Below the pieces are notes generated by a model. It was not told the DNA's origin, ran no database searches, and worked only from the letters and a program-made list of their open reading frames with translations. This document shows, piece after piece, positions 27,456 to 38,354 of a DNA stretch of 64,000 nt. The DNA lies in assembly GCA_029706075.1 (NCBI GenBank), contig JAINUG010000049.1, positions 1,050,918-1,114,917 of the forward strand. The letters are read 5' to 3'. Position 1 is the first letter of the stretch; every line of letters begins with the position of its first letter. The DNA is from Aldrovandia affinis. Taxonomy: Eukaryota > Chordata > Actinopteri > Notacanthiformes > Halosauridae. Made by a program: the position numbers and the translations under genes.

Positions 27456-28376
27456 GTGTGTATGCGTTCTCTTTTTGAATTACCAGTGAAAGGGAGCCGT
27501 AAGTTGCAGTAAAATTTCCCACCCCCAAATCAAATGCCATTATAAATATGCTGGGCTATGATATTCTGGGCTAATAAATAATGAATTAAACTTTAAATAT
27601 GACCGTTTTAAAAAATATCCCAGCCATTAAGATCATCTCCCCTCTGGCCCAGTACTTTACCCACTACACTACGCTCCACACCGCTGACCTGCTGCTTGTT
27701 TCACTTGAAACATGGAGCCTCACAGGATCAACTCAACTTTATGCCGATCGGTGACGATTTCACTAATTCTCCACTGTCAATGTGTCCATCCAAATCTAAG
27801 GGCATGGGTCTGCCATGGAAAAGAGAAAAAAACAGCACAGAGATTCAAACTGTCACACTGAAGAACGGTTGTGGGAAATGTGCCTTCCATGAGATTTGTG
27901 CAGTGCGCTGCTAAGATCTCAGTCTGTATGTGGTCTACGCGCTGCAGTCGGACGGACGTCTTCCACTCGGTGCGTGCGAGAGAGCCGCAGTCGTTATGTT
28001 TGAGTTCCTTCTTCGTATCCGCGTGTTTTCAGTGCAGGTGGGGCGCTGCTCGAGCTCGAGTGGGTTCACAGGGATTTACGGCACAGCTGTCCGTAGACCT
28101 TAATCCCCAGGGCTGGGGAGAAGGATCTGCATCCGTGGCCCGGGAGTCGATGCTGTTTGCTGAGATTAGAGCTTGGTGCGTGCTTAAACAGGACCCACCC
28201 ACCACCAAATACCGAAGAATGCAGAGCTGATTGTGTGCGTTTCCTCGCTGCCCCTGGTCGAGAAAACTTGTGTGCAAAAAAAACAGTAGATGTGTATAGC
28301 CCCTTGTTTCAGTGTTGGTCACTAGGCTTGAGAACTGCTCAAAGAACAATGTGAAATCTATACAACCTCATACATA
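27456..28376. other. Intergenic with a CpG-rich patch
   Basis: Bases about 27920-28240 are rich in CpG and GC compared with the surroundings. This could be a promoter or 5' exon, possibly of chrm1 about 10 kb to the right. No transcript evidence is available. Confidence 0.35.
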
Positions 28377-28916
28377 CAGGCAACTGCCAAAATAAAAGAA
28401 ATACCAGCACAATAGGGCATCGGGCCACCACGAGCTGCCATCACGAACGGCTTCAATGCGCCTTGACATAGATTCTACAACTGTCTGGAACTCCATTGGA
28501 GGGATGCAATGCCATTCCCCCATGAGAAATTCCATCATTTGGTGTTTTGTTGATGGTGGTGGAAAACGCTGTCTCTGGCGCCACTCCAGAATCTCCCATA
28601 AGGGTTCAACTGGGTTGAAATCTGATGACTGAGATGACCATGGCACATGGTTTACATTGTTTTCATGCTCATTAAACCATTCAGTGACCACTCGTTCCCT
28701 GTGGATTGGGGCATTGTCATCCTGGAAGAGACTCCCATTAGGATATAAATGCTTCACCATAGGATGAAGATGATCACTCAGAATGGCATTGTATTTATTG
28801 GCATTTACCTTGCTCTCTAAGGGGTTGAGTTGACCTAAACCATGGCAGGAAAAACCCCACACCATAACAGAGCTGCCAGAACCCTTCATTTACTCAAGTG
28901 TTTTGACAGTTGCCTG
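28377..28916 (-). mobile_element. Internally deleted Tc1/mariner element (540 bp)
   Basis: The ends CAGGCAACTGCCAAAA and, reverse complemented, CAGGCAACTGTCAAAA are inverted repeats with TA outside each. The right end joins straight to the middle of the transposase gene, so the N-terminal half is deleted. Confidence 0.88.
28386..28889 (-). pseudogene. Tc1 transposase, C-terminal half
   Basis: The minus strand has an open frame of about 170 codons with GSGSSVMVWGFSCHGLG, LFQDDNAPIHRERVV and VPWSSQSSDFNPVEPLWEIL. These contain the second and third catalytic acids (QDDNAP and NPVE). The DNA-binding half is absent, so it is not functional. Confidence 0.85.
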
Positions 28917-29299
28917 TAGATAATGTTTAAATATTTAAATATGTTATCGGAATATAATTATGTCCAGTAATGTTTTTATGTGTATGCATTTTAAAATGTG
29001 TTATCTGTAATTGAATCTGTAATATGTGCCATTCAAGACCAGGACACTCATTCAACACAAGATATTTTTCTGAGCAGATGTCCTTATCCAGGGCAACCAT
29101 TATTCATGTCTATCATTTTTAGCACATTCGGTAATCCATTTATATTGCTGGATTTTTTTCAGAGTACTGCGAACGAAGCAACTTGTTAATTCCAGTTCTC
29201 TAAAAACTGTCGTACACGAGTGTCCTAATCTCACACCGTGATTCTATGTGGGTCTGTACTAGTCCATGATATATTCAGAAGGAATAAAACATTCTTTTG
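28917..29299. other. Intergenic, decayed repeat
   Basis: A weak match to the 18790 SINE-like repeat (GAGCAGATGTCCTTATCCAG, CCATTTATATTGCTGGATT) lies at about 29070-29165. No gene was seen. Confidence 0.4.
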
Positions 29300-29662
29300 T
29301 TTTAGATTTGTTTCCCTGTTTTTCTCGAAATTTGGTGACCAATTTGACCCTCTATTGATCCAACTATCCCCCTTCAAAAGCCTCCAGCTACGGGACGAGC
29401 CACTACTCTGGGACCAGCAGTGGCAGGGATGGCAAACCGCCTCCTTCAAGATGGCACTCGCCCGAGCGTTGACTGTGTTTCCGATACGTCCAGAAAAGAT
29501 TTCTGTGCATGATGGTGAGCTCATGCCGGCTTCCCTCCCCTCCTCCCTCTGGGGCAGACAGCCAATCGCCGCCCCTTGAACGGGACTCCCGGCCAGAGCC
29601 AGACTGGCGCAGCCTGCACTCCAGGCGAGTGCCTTGTTGCGCCACCCTGGGGGCCCCACTCA
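29300..29662 (-). repeat. tRNA-derived SINE (family A), copy 2
   Basis: The copy is reversed. The tail is at the left (CCAATTTGACCCTCTATTGA), the core GACAGCCAATCGCCGCCCC is in the middle, and the head ends at the right with CGCCACCCTGGGGGCCCC. It is the reverse complement of the same layout as the 24351 copy. Confidence 0.8.
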
Positions 29663-30614
29663 CATCCATCTTAATCATTGTAGTCATGGTAAAGCTAACG
29701 GCATGCATAGCTTCTCTATGGGCTCTGTTCAGAGTTGAGTTAAGCACACGCAACATGGACAGAAGTCGAAAATTACGCACCTCACCCATCTGTTGGCATT
29801 CAGACTCAGAACCTATTTGTGGAAAAAGGTGCCCCCTGGCAAGATGCGCATCTAGGGAAGCGTTTTCCCAAAACAGAAGCGTGTCTGGAGATGTTCCCTA
29901 TTCTGACTACGACAAGTTAAGCGATGCTTTTCTCCAGAAAACAGGTTGAATAAGTAGTGCGTCACCACCGGGCCATTGTTTATAAGAGCGTCTAGACGGA
30001 AAAAAGAGAGAAAAGCACGCCATACACATCATCAACTTTGAGGGAATTTCCACTGTACAATGTAGAATAGTGTTTGCTGATCTCATTCACCGTCATTTCT
30101 AATTCTTCATCTGAAAAATTCTGCTTTCGCCGCTTTGCTTCTTTCTTTTCCATCTCCAGTAATGTGAGATTGCCTGGGGGATTTCACATTTAAACCCACC
30201 TGAAATGTTTTCTGACAGTTCAAAACTGTTTATTCAGTTTTATTTATGTACAGCTCAGAGCCAATCACACATCATCTATATCAAATAACGCTGCTTCTGC
30301 GCAGTCGTTATCAAATGTTATTGATCCGGCAAGTCTGATTGATGGTACAATAAGTATTTAATAATCAAATGATGTCATCTGCTGTTGAACAATTAATTTG
30401 CGCAACCCCCCGGTCAACAATTCCTTTGTGCAAAAAATATAATAAAATCACATTTTCAGGTATAAATGTTCGCTGATATGCACTGTAGCCTACCATAAAG
30501 GGCAATAACCTGTTATATTTCCTCAACCCAAAATGAATTCCTGGGAATATGCCGGCACAGACAAAGGTGTAATAAATTTACACTTAAAAAACACGTCAAA
30601 AAGCAAAATAGATA
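29663..30614. other. Intergenic, no gene recognised
   Basis: About 950 bases of mixed composition with no recognised element. Confidence 0.4.
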
Positions 30615-32141
30615 CAGCTCTGGAAAAAAATTAAGAGACCACTGCAAAATGATCAGTTTCTCTTGTTTTACAATTTATAGGTATGTGTTTGAGTAAAAAT
30701 TGAAATTTCTGTTTTATTCTATAAACTACTGACAACATTTCTCCCAAATTCCAAATAAAAATATTGTCATTTAGAGCATTTATTTGCAGAAAATGACAAC
30801 TGGTCAAAATAACAAAAAAGATGCAGTGTTTTCAGACCTTTAATAATGCAAAGAAAACAAGTTCATATTCATTTTTAAACAACACAATACTAATGTTTTA
30901 ACTTAGGAAGAGTTCAGAAATCAATATTTGGTGGAATAACCCTGCATTTGCAATCACAGCTTTCATGCGTCTTGGCATGCTCTCCACCAGTCTTTCACAT
31001 TGCTGTTGGGTGACTTTATGCCACATCAATGGCAACAGCTCAGCTTTGTTTGTTCACCATCCAGCTCAGCACATTCAGAGGTTTTCAATGGGGTTCAGGT
31101 CTGGAGATTGGGCTGGCCATGACAGGGTCTTGATCTGGTGGTCCTCCATCCACACCTTGATTGACCTGGCTGTGTGGCATGGAGCATTGTCCTTCTGGAA
31201 AAACCAATCCTCAGAGTTGGGGAACATTGTCAGAGCAGAAGGAAGCAAGTTTTCTTCCAGGATAACCTTGTATGTGGCTTGATTCATGCGTCCTTCACAA
31301 AGACAAATCTGCCCGATTCCAGCCTTGGTGAAGCATCCCCAGAGATCATCACCGATCCTCCACCAAATTTCACAGTGGGTGCGAAACCACTCCCTATTCC
31401 CTATTTAGACACTGTGGCTTGTAAAAGGTACACCGAGAAAATACCCACTCCAGGTCTCCTTCTAACCATTAGATGACCAGGTGTTGGGCAAAGCTGAATA
31501 TTGGACTCAACACTTTGCCATTCTTTTTGTAGGTCACAAAATTTTGATGTCACTTTCCATTTAAACATGAGGCTGTTGAGTGACATTCAAATTACGTTCA
31601 GTTTGGCGATCATCCCGGTTCAGTAGAGAGTCATTCTTTTTTTCACTTGATGTCATCCCTCTGCCGGTCTGTCATTTTCAGCTTTGTTGTCCCCAATGTC
31701 TTCTGCTTGACCTTGTTCTTATGAACCACCATCTTTGAAATTTGAAGGATAGAAGCAACCTTATGCTCACTGTATCCCTCTGCCAGTAAAGACAGAATTG
31801 AACCCTTCTTTTCCTCCTCAAAACTTTTCTTTTCAACTCTTTTGGCATGGCCAATAGTTATTTTTTGATTCCAATTACTTTTGAGGTACTACTAGCACTG
31901 TGTTTTGCCATCCAGCTGGTCCTATTGCAAGAGGATAGTGATGACCACAGCAGTGGTTTTTGTACTTTTCCTCGTTAAATAAGATTTGGTTCAGGTGATC
32001 ACCTAATCAGTACTTTATTAAGTAGAATGAGGTGTGCTTGTGTTGGAATTCAACAGACACTGGAATGGAATGGCTGCCATACATGTAGAGATGCTGATTT
32101 AAGAACAATTTGGAGTGGTCTCTTAATTTTTTCCAGAGCTG
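30615..32141 (-). mobile_element. Tc1/mariner element, near full length, decayed
   Basis: The ends CAGCTCTGGAAAAAAATTAA and, reverse complemented, CAGCTCTGGAAAAAATTAAG are inverted repeats flanked by TA; the total is 1527 bases, near the usual Tc1 length. The minus strand at 31287-31075 encodes MNQATYKVILEENLLPSALT, WFFQKDNAPCHTARS and [16 protein letters not shown]. The 5' part of the gene (31900-31300) is broken by stops and shifts. Confidence 0.9.
31075..31287 (-). pseudogene. Tc1 transposase fragment within the 30615 element
   Basis: A 70-codon open frame covers the second and third catalytic regions (QKDNAPCHT and SPDLNPIEN). Flanking sequence on both sides continues the gene in other frames, so it is a broken gene. 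Confidence 0.85.
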
Positions 32142-33050
32142 TATGTCAATGTCAATGCCCGTTCACAGTTTACAATTATTTCCATGCAATCGTAGAAAAC
32201 TAGTCAAATGTACACTGGGTTTATTATTCTGTGTGTGATGGACAACTACAGCGCCAACGATCTGTATTCGTTTATCAATTCCTCGGTTTAATTATAGTTT
32301 TCTTTCGATTCTCAAACCACTGGATTAAGCATAACAATGCAGTGTGGTGGTGCAATATCAATCTCTGCCTTGACAAAACTTGGATAAAAAGGGGATTTAT
32401 TTAGACTGGTACATTACAGCTGAATACCAAGTGTCCCTTCGAGTTTTACATAGCTCAAAGGGGCAGCATTATCGGTAGAGAAGAATTTTCACAATTTGTT
32501 ATATGAACCTGAGTTTCCTTTTCGGTCAGTGTCTAAACACCTTCTTTGTGGTCGACAGGCTGGTTAACCTCTCACAAATGATTTGGCCATATTTCACCCG
32601 CAAGGGCAATGGTGTGGGCATTGCAAGTCAGATGCACTGAATCTTGCAATAAACCCTGCAGAATATCACTGCATGCCCTGACTGTTAGCTCGCATAATCT
32701 GAGACAAACCCCGCCATGTTTATAAAATCCACCTCACATGCATTTAAACATTTCGCGATGCCCTCTTCCCGCCATGGCATAATTCACTCAGTGTAAATAC
32801 ACAGTGTCTGCCGGAGCGACTTTCAATTCAGCCACACTCAATACACAAACAAAATGTGCAGAATGTATTGACAGACACAGTCTGTAACAACAGACACACT
32901 TTCAGATGCTTTGATAAGCTCTTGAATTTTCTTCTTGTGCAAATTTATCATGCATGGTAATATTCTTGCATTCAAAATAAACTAGAATTGCAGCCAAGCA
33001 AAAGAATAATCACGCTGTTCAAGCAAAACACGCAACCTGTGGTGGCCTAG
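32142..33050. other. Intergenic, no gene recognised
   Basis: About 900 bases of mixed composition; nothing recognised. Confidence 0.4.
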
Positions 33051-33089
33051 CGCCATCACCATCACACTATCGCCAACGGCAACAACAAC

Positions 33090-33600
33090 AGTGACACATC
33101 AAAGGACATGACGGGCTTGTGGTGCGGAAAGGCCGGTGACCTGAATACCTGCGCAGTGCTGAAGAAGAGCCCACTTTGTCACACACAGACGCAACATACG
33201 ACATACAGGCATGTGTGATAACGAATGCGTGGAGTAACAATGGTCAGGTATTACAGCCCGATGTCAATAAGCACTGCATATCAGATGACGCCACGGACAT
33301 CCACCCAGTCACAACACATCAAAATCACACCAGTACGGGATAATTTATGTGTGGAATAACAGCAACCACGTACTACAACGCGAGGTCAACAGCACAACAT
33401 ATCAGCTGACACGTGGGCACCTGGTCAGTCATAACAAGTCAAATCGCACCGATGCGGGACAATGAACGCCATTCAGTGACAATAAAATGTCGCCAGATCC
33501 AATGGCAGTAAAAAACACCCCGTTGTGGGAGAATAATTGGCATCCCAACCAGTAACAGTGAGCGAACGCATGAGGTGTCACCCAGCCAGTGGCGTCACAA
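33090..33600. repeat. Degenerate tandem repeat, about 120-bp unit
   Basis: Blocks recur in order: GTCACAACACATCAAAATCA, then CACCAGTACGGGATAATTTA; and later GTCATAACAAGTCAAATCGC, then CACCGATGCGGGACAATGAA. CATATCAGATGACGCCACG also recurs as CATATCAGCTGACACGTGG. The spacing is about 118-125 bases over at least two units, with a weaker third. Confidence 0.55.
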
Positions 33601-35974
33601 AGCTCCCTGAAAAAGAGCCCACGAGGTAGATGTGCCATGGGATTTCTCATCAGTCATTTCAGTTGAAAAATCTGTCTTCTCGATGCAATGTCAATTCTTA
33701 TGAAGTGTGTCTCCCTACGGTGTTGCCCGGGTAAACATTTCGAGGTGTCAGGGTAGTCAAAAGCTATTTGGTCGGCATTATCAATCTTGCCCCTAGTCCA
33801 GTCCCATATTCTGTTCTGTTCTGTAAACTCACGTGGGTAACAACACCAGTGCATTTTACATGGTAGTAACATCCAAATTACCTTTCTAGTGGAGGTCAAC
33901 TTGCATTACAAGTTGCATGGTAAAAAGCTATCAGTTATTTGAAGAAATTACACAGCAACTACACTTCACCTAACCTAGTAATAACAAGGACATTATCTTT
34001 CTTGTTACTGGTAATTACTAACTGTTACCAAGCTTTACCAGTTTATTATCTACTTATTTTGATCTGTAAAATGAAGTGTTACCCATCTTTGGATTGCCAA
34101 CTATTTCTAAAGAAACATTAATGATGATAAATGACGTGCGTTTTTTGACAGATGATGTTTTGTTTTGCTATTGTTGTCTTTTGGGCGTGGTCTAATGATA
34201 AATTGCATGTTGTGCAAAACTAATGATATCCACTGGTGTGCAGTCAACCAGGTGAATAATTCTTAATCCTTGATCCTTGCTATAATTAGGTCACACACCT
34301 GTGCTGTTTGTAATAATGTCTCAGATTAGAGTGCCAACAGTGATGCCTTAATGATGGGGTTGAAACATCAGTCACATGCCTATGAAATGGTCAGGTATTT
34401 GTATTGGCCCTACCTATAGTTTCATTCAAAACTATTTATTTGCTGTATTTATTTTGGCATCAAAGAAGGAAGTGAAGAAAAAAATAGCATCAACTAAATG
34501 GTTAGGCCCCCTAAATCTATTTTTTATTTTTATATAAAGTAAAAAAAGAAAAATATAATGGGTACAAAAAGAAAAATAAGTATAAGTAAATACCTGAATC
34601 AAATATTGAAATGAAAACAGTCTAAACGACTGAACCCACGAAAACAAAATGAAAACGCTTAATAGCGAGCAGAAAAGCTAGGAGAGCCCACAAGATCAAA
34701 TGGTAAAACCTGACCCTTAGTAGGGAGGACCGTCAGACAGCAGAGCCCAAAAGTTAACCTGCTATCTGGCATCCGCAAAACTGCAAAGCCACCAAAACAA
34801 CATTGAAACCCGAAGACAACCTCAGCGACCAGGAGGGTACAATTTACACACGAGAGAAGTACAATAGTGGGTACAATTAAATGGAGGCGAAAAGGTCTTA
34901 GCGTAATAACGTAAGAGCCTAAGAGACAGTTAGGTGGGGATGACAGACAGCGGGGAACAACAAGACCCACATCTGACGTCCGCCAAAACTCAAAATGTAA
35001 AATTATGCAAAATTGTACTGTACTCTGAAAAAATTTGTAAATGAAGGTGACCGATTAGCAAGAAATAAACTGGCTTAGTTACCATTATTTAAATGGTCTG
35101 TCTGTTTGAAGATAATTTGGCTCAGGCGTTTATTGGTGTCTGTCTGAACGCTTGTCCTAAAGATTACAGTTGACGGATGTTCTTTGCCAGGTTGTTGGAC
35201 AATATACTTTTTGCACAACGGTGAAAAGCTAGAACTGCAAGTAAAAATGTGTCACTATAACAAAGATATTTTGGTGAATTGTTATATGAACAATATTACG
35301 TTTACGTTCAATATTTATGTGACTAATCATGGTGTGTAATTCTGTGACTTATTTCTAACTGCTCTTGTTCTGCCAATGTTCTGCTCAAACAATCCTGAGA
35401 TAGAATCATAGCCCTAGTAATGGTACATTCTCCTAAACCTGGGAGGAAACTTTGGAAATATGGAGCCATTGGTACAGCTCACAGAGGGATTATAGACTGA
35501 TTACAGACAGTAGTGGCCTCATACACTATTTAATGCCTTCTTCTATAATAATAATAATAATGAATTATAGTTATAGCACACTTCAAAATATAGGGAAATC
35601 TCAAGGTGCTTTATAACAGGCTGTTATAAAGGGGAAAAAATACCTAAAAAAAACATGATTAACAGATACCATTAAAACAACAAAAATAGAGAAGGGGAAA
35701 AAATAGCAAAATACATACTATCTATGTGTCCTAAAAATCACAAAATGACAGAGAAACTATGCACATAATTGAATTGAATGGGTGTTCAGGCACCAGGTCT
35801 TCTGGCACCAGAAGGTCATGGGTTAAATTTCCAGCTGAGTTGTACTGGCACCTACTATGTGTATGTCAGCATTTGATTTGGAACATGACAAATGTGAATA
35901 GTCAAAGACTAAATAAGAATAACTGTAAAACATATGGGTGAGACAATGGTAATGAGCTTTGCTGTGAATGTACT
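33601..35974. other. Intergenic, no gene recognised
   Basis: AT-rich. An (AAT)n run and a short retroposon-like end lie at 35545-35640. A weak internal duplication is visible between about 34725-34795 and 34935-34995. No exon was seen. Confidence 0.4.
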
Positions 35975-36330
35975 GGGGTGGTCAAAGTAATGGAAACACC
36001 AAATGAAAGATTGGTATTTTCAAGTAACTACAACACGTTTCAATGACAGTATTAATTACCAATGTTTCAGCAATAAAATATGTTTTAAAATCAACAATTT
36101 AATATGTGAGTTTCTAAAGCAACATTTTGAAAAAGGTCAAATAGTTGGTGCCCGTAGTGTAGGTGTGTCAGTCATAGAATCCGCAAACTTATTTTGGGCT
36201 CTAGTTTCGTTGTCAGAGTGCAAAGTGTTAATCCAGGACTGAGACGCATTAAGGCAGGTCCTTGTCCATTCCGGTAGTATCGTGGCAAGAGACGGTAGCG
36301 CATCTACAGTGCAGTTGTAAAAGGGGTTGG
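35975..36330 (+). mobile_element. Tc1/mariner N-terminal fragment
   Basis: The edge ACTGGGGTGGTCAAAGTAAT resembles a Tc1 terminal repeat. The plus strand at about 36118-36200 encodes FEKGQIVGARSVGVSVIESA, the helix-turn-helix start of a Tc1 transposase. The catalytic part is absent. Confidence 0.72.
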
Positions 36331-36564
36331 TTTAAGAATAAATTATAATTTTACCATTATCATTTTGTCTTTTTACTTATTTGAAATTTTCTCCAATTTG
36401 AGAAAACAAATACTTTTTTTGATTCACTGGCAAATAAATCAATACAGTCTTAATCGGAAGATTGATTCAGTCAGGGCAGGAGTAGGTCATTGCAAGGGAA
36501 TTGTCTTGTCTTACATTGTCTGATTCAAAATAATAGATCTAGATCTTGACTACATGACACCCTG

Positions 36565-36581
36565 ATATATATATATATACA

Positions 36582-36613
<32 letters not shown>
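36565..36613. repeat. (AT)n microsatellite
   Basis: AT dinucleotides fill the stretch, broken once by ACACC. Confidence 0.9.
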
Positions 36614-36616
<3 letters not shown>

Positions 36617-36860
36617 GTACACACATATTAATTAAACACAAATATCCTTAAATAATAGAGCAATAGAACGTACATATTCCATTGTACCTCACCACATTGA
36701 ATTAGTAGATTATTGCTACAAGGGATACGTTTGTATCATAGCACTCTCACAACACAGGATACTGGTGGTGAACTCATTAAAGAATAAATACATTATTCAT
36801 GGTACAATGTCAAAAGTGATTAGTAAGAGCACATGTAATTATTGTAAATACATTGACTTT

Positions 36861-37063
36861 AATGGGAAAAGTGCTGGTATGGTGATTTTAATGGGAAAAG
36901 TGCTGATATGGTGGTTTTAATGGGAAAAGTGTTGATAAGGTGATTTTAATGGGAAAAGTGCTGGTATGGTGATTTTAATAGGGAAAGTGCTGGCATGGTG
37001 GTTTTAATGGGAAAAGTGCTGGTATGGTGATTTTAATAGGGAAAGTGCTGGTTTGGCGGCTTT
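36861..37063. repeat. 29-bp minisatellite, 7 units
   Basis: Seven head-to-tail units of exactly 29 bases begin AATGGGAAAAGTGCTGGTAT or a close variant (AATAGGGAAAGTGCTGG in units 5 and 7). There are no spacers, so it is not a CRISPR array. Confidence 0.93.
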
Positions 37064-38211
37064 ATTTGGGGAAACTGCTTGTATTGTAGACTGGATGAAG
37101 TAGGTGCACGCAGTGGACGGTGGACACTGGAACCGACCTTACAAAGAGTCTTAAGTCAGTCTACATTGTTCTGTGGGCAAGTGGCAACATGTTCTTGATT
37201 AGTTCAGGCTGTGTGCTGTACGTCATGCAAAGTGACATCTCAATGCATACTCTGCTACGCTTCAGTTTAAAAGGTGACCATGTTTTTGTGGGTGGAGGTG
37301 AATGCCGATTGTTTATTCGTCGTCCCTAAGAAGGGTCCCTCTACCCAGGGATAATAATACCACCTTATCACAATGTACAGTGTGCAAGACTTGCCGGTGT
37401 TGACTCAAGATATATTAAAGAGTTTAATGGCCATGATACCACTCCATATAAGGTTTCTTTCCAGATCATAAACTTCAAAGCTGCATATGAAGATGCATGC
37501 CCTATTTTGAATTTAAAAAAATGCCAGCACTTGGTTGTTTGTATCTGGAGTCTAATAATACAGTTTAAAAAAATAAATGAAATATAATAATGGAAGAGGC
37601 GCATAAATGCCAAAGTTAATATGGATTAGTCACACACTCATGATGAGGTGTCAATAACCACCAGATCGCTGTCCATGCTAATTCGCCAACCTCTCACTTT
37701 GTCATTAAAAACATCTTATCGCAAAGTCAACAGCTCCTTGATTATGTTACAGCAGACAAAAAGCAGTACATCAAACAGCATTGCCTGTAAACTACAGGGG
37801 TTCGTATCCTTCGTTCATTTCGCTGCTTGGTTGTTTAGTGGGTGCGACATCAGACTTCTTGCCAAAAGGATGTCGTAAAGTCACCCACACTTCCTTGTGC
37901 GAAAGAGAGGCAGAGCAAATGAGACGTCCATCGCCACGGTGGTTTACTCGTTTCAGTTGTTATTACTCAACTTCTTGAGGTGTTTTCGATGAGTATTAGC
38001 TCAGTGTCGATTGTGCTATTACAAAAGTAAATGTCACTGTTCATGTCAAAGGCTGATTCACAACCGTTGCCTTCTCAGAAGACTTTATTTTAAATTTTAA
38101 ATGGCATTCGGGTAAATCTGGATGACTTTCTAGTCTGTGATGAGCGATTCCCTCCACAAATGTACCAAAATGAATGCACTTGAGCGACTGGTACCCTAAT
38201 TGTCACTAATT
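37064..38211. other. Upstream of chrm1, no gene recognised
   Basis: About 1.1 kb with no recognised exon. The last bases lead into the acceptor of the chrm1 coding exon. Confidence 0.45.
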
Positions 38212-38231
38212 GTTTGTTTTTTTCCCCCTAG
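38212..38231 (+). other. chrm1: Splice acceptor of the chrm1 coding exon
   Basis: A pyrimidine-rich run ending TTTTTTTCCCCCTAG precedes TTCATCTCC, with a branch-point-like CACTAAT upstream. Muscarinic receptor genes typically have the whole coding region in one exon with separate 5' non-coding exons, so a spliced 5' UTR is expected here. Confidence 0.7.
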
Positions 38232-38240
38232 TTCATCTCC

Positions 38241-38294
38241 ATGAGCCACAGGAGAGCCATGATTGGCAAAGCTGTGGTAGCAGCGGGACAGTAG
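38241..38294 (+). CDS. Upstream ORF 1 of chrm1 (17 codons)
   Basis: ATG at 38241 opens a frame encoding MSHRRAMIGKAVVAAGQ and stops at TAG before the main start. It lies in the presumed 5' UTR of the coding exon. Translation is not shown; it could reduce initiation at the receptor start. Confidence 0.35.
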   Translation: MSHRRAMIGKAVVAAGQ

Positions 38295-38299
38295 AAACC

Positions 38300-38326
38300 A
38301 TGGCCTCTCTGCTCAGCTGCCTCTGA
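38300..38326 (+). CDS. Upstream ORF 2 of chrm1 (8 codons)
   Basis: ATG at 38300 lies in a strong Kozak context (AAACCATGG) and encodes MASLLSCL before TGA, 28 bases before the receptor start. It is a candidate translational control element. Confidence 0.35.
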   Translation: MASLLSCL

Positions 38327-38354
38327 TCCGACTCCCTGGCCTCCCGGCAGCACC

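Noticed and set aside
29403..29949. Overlapping open frames of 128-146 codons
   Set aside because: They are readings through the reversed GC-rich SINE at 29300-29662.
31401..31586. Separate small gene at 31401-31586
   Set aside because: It lies inside the decayed Tc1 element at 30615-32141 and reads as part of its broken coding region.
36861..37063. Possible CRISPR array
   Set aside because: Units are directly adjacent with no unique spacers; it is a minisatellite in a vertebrate genome.
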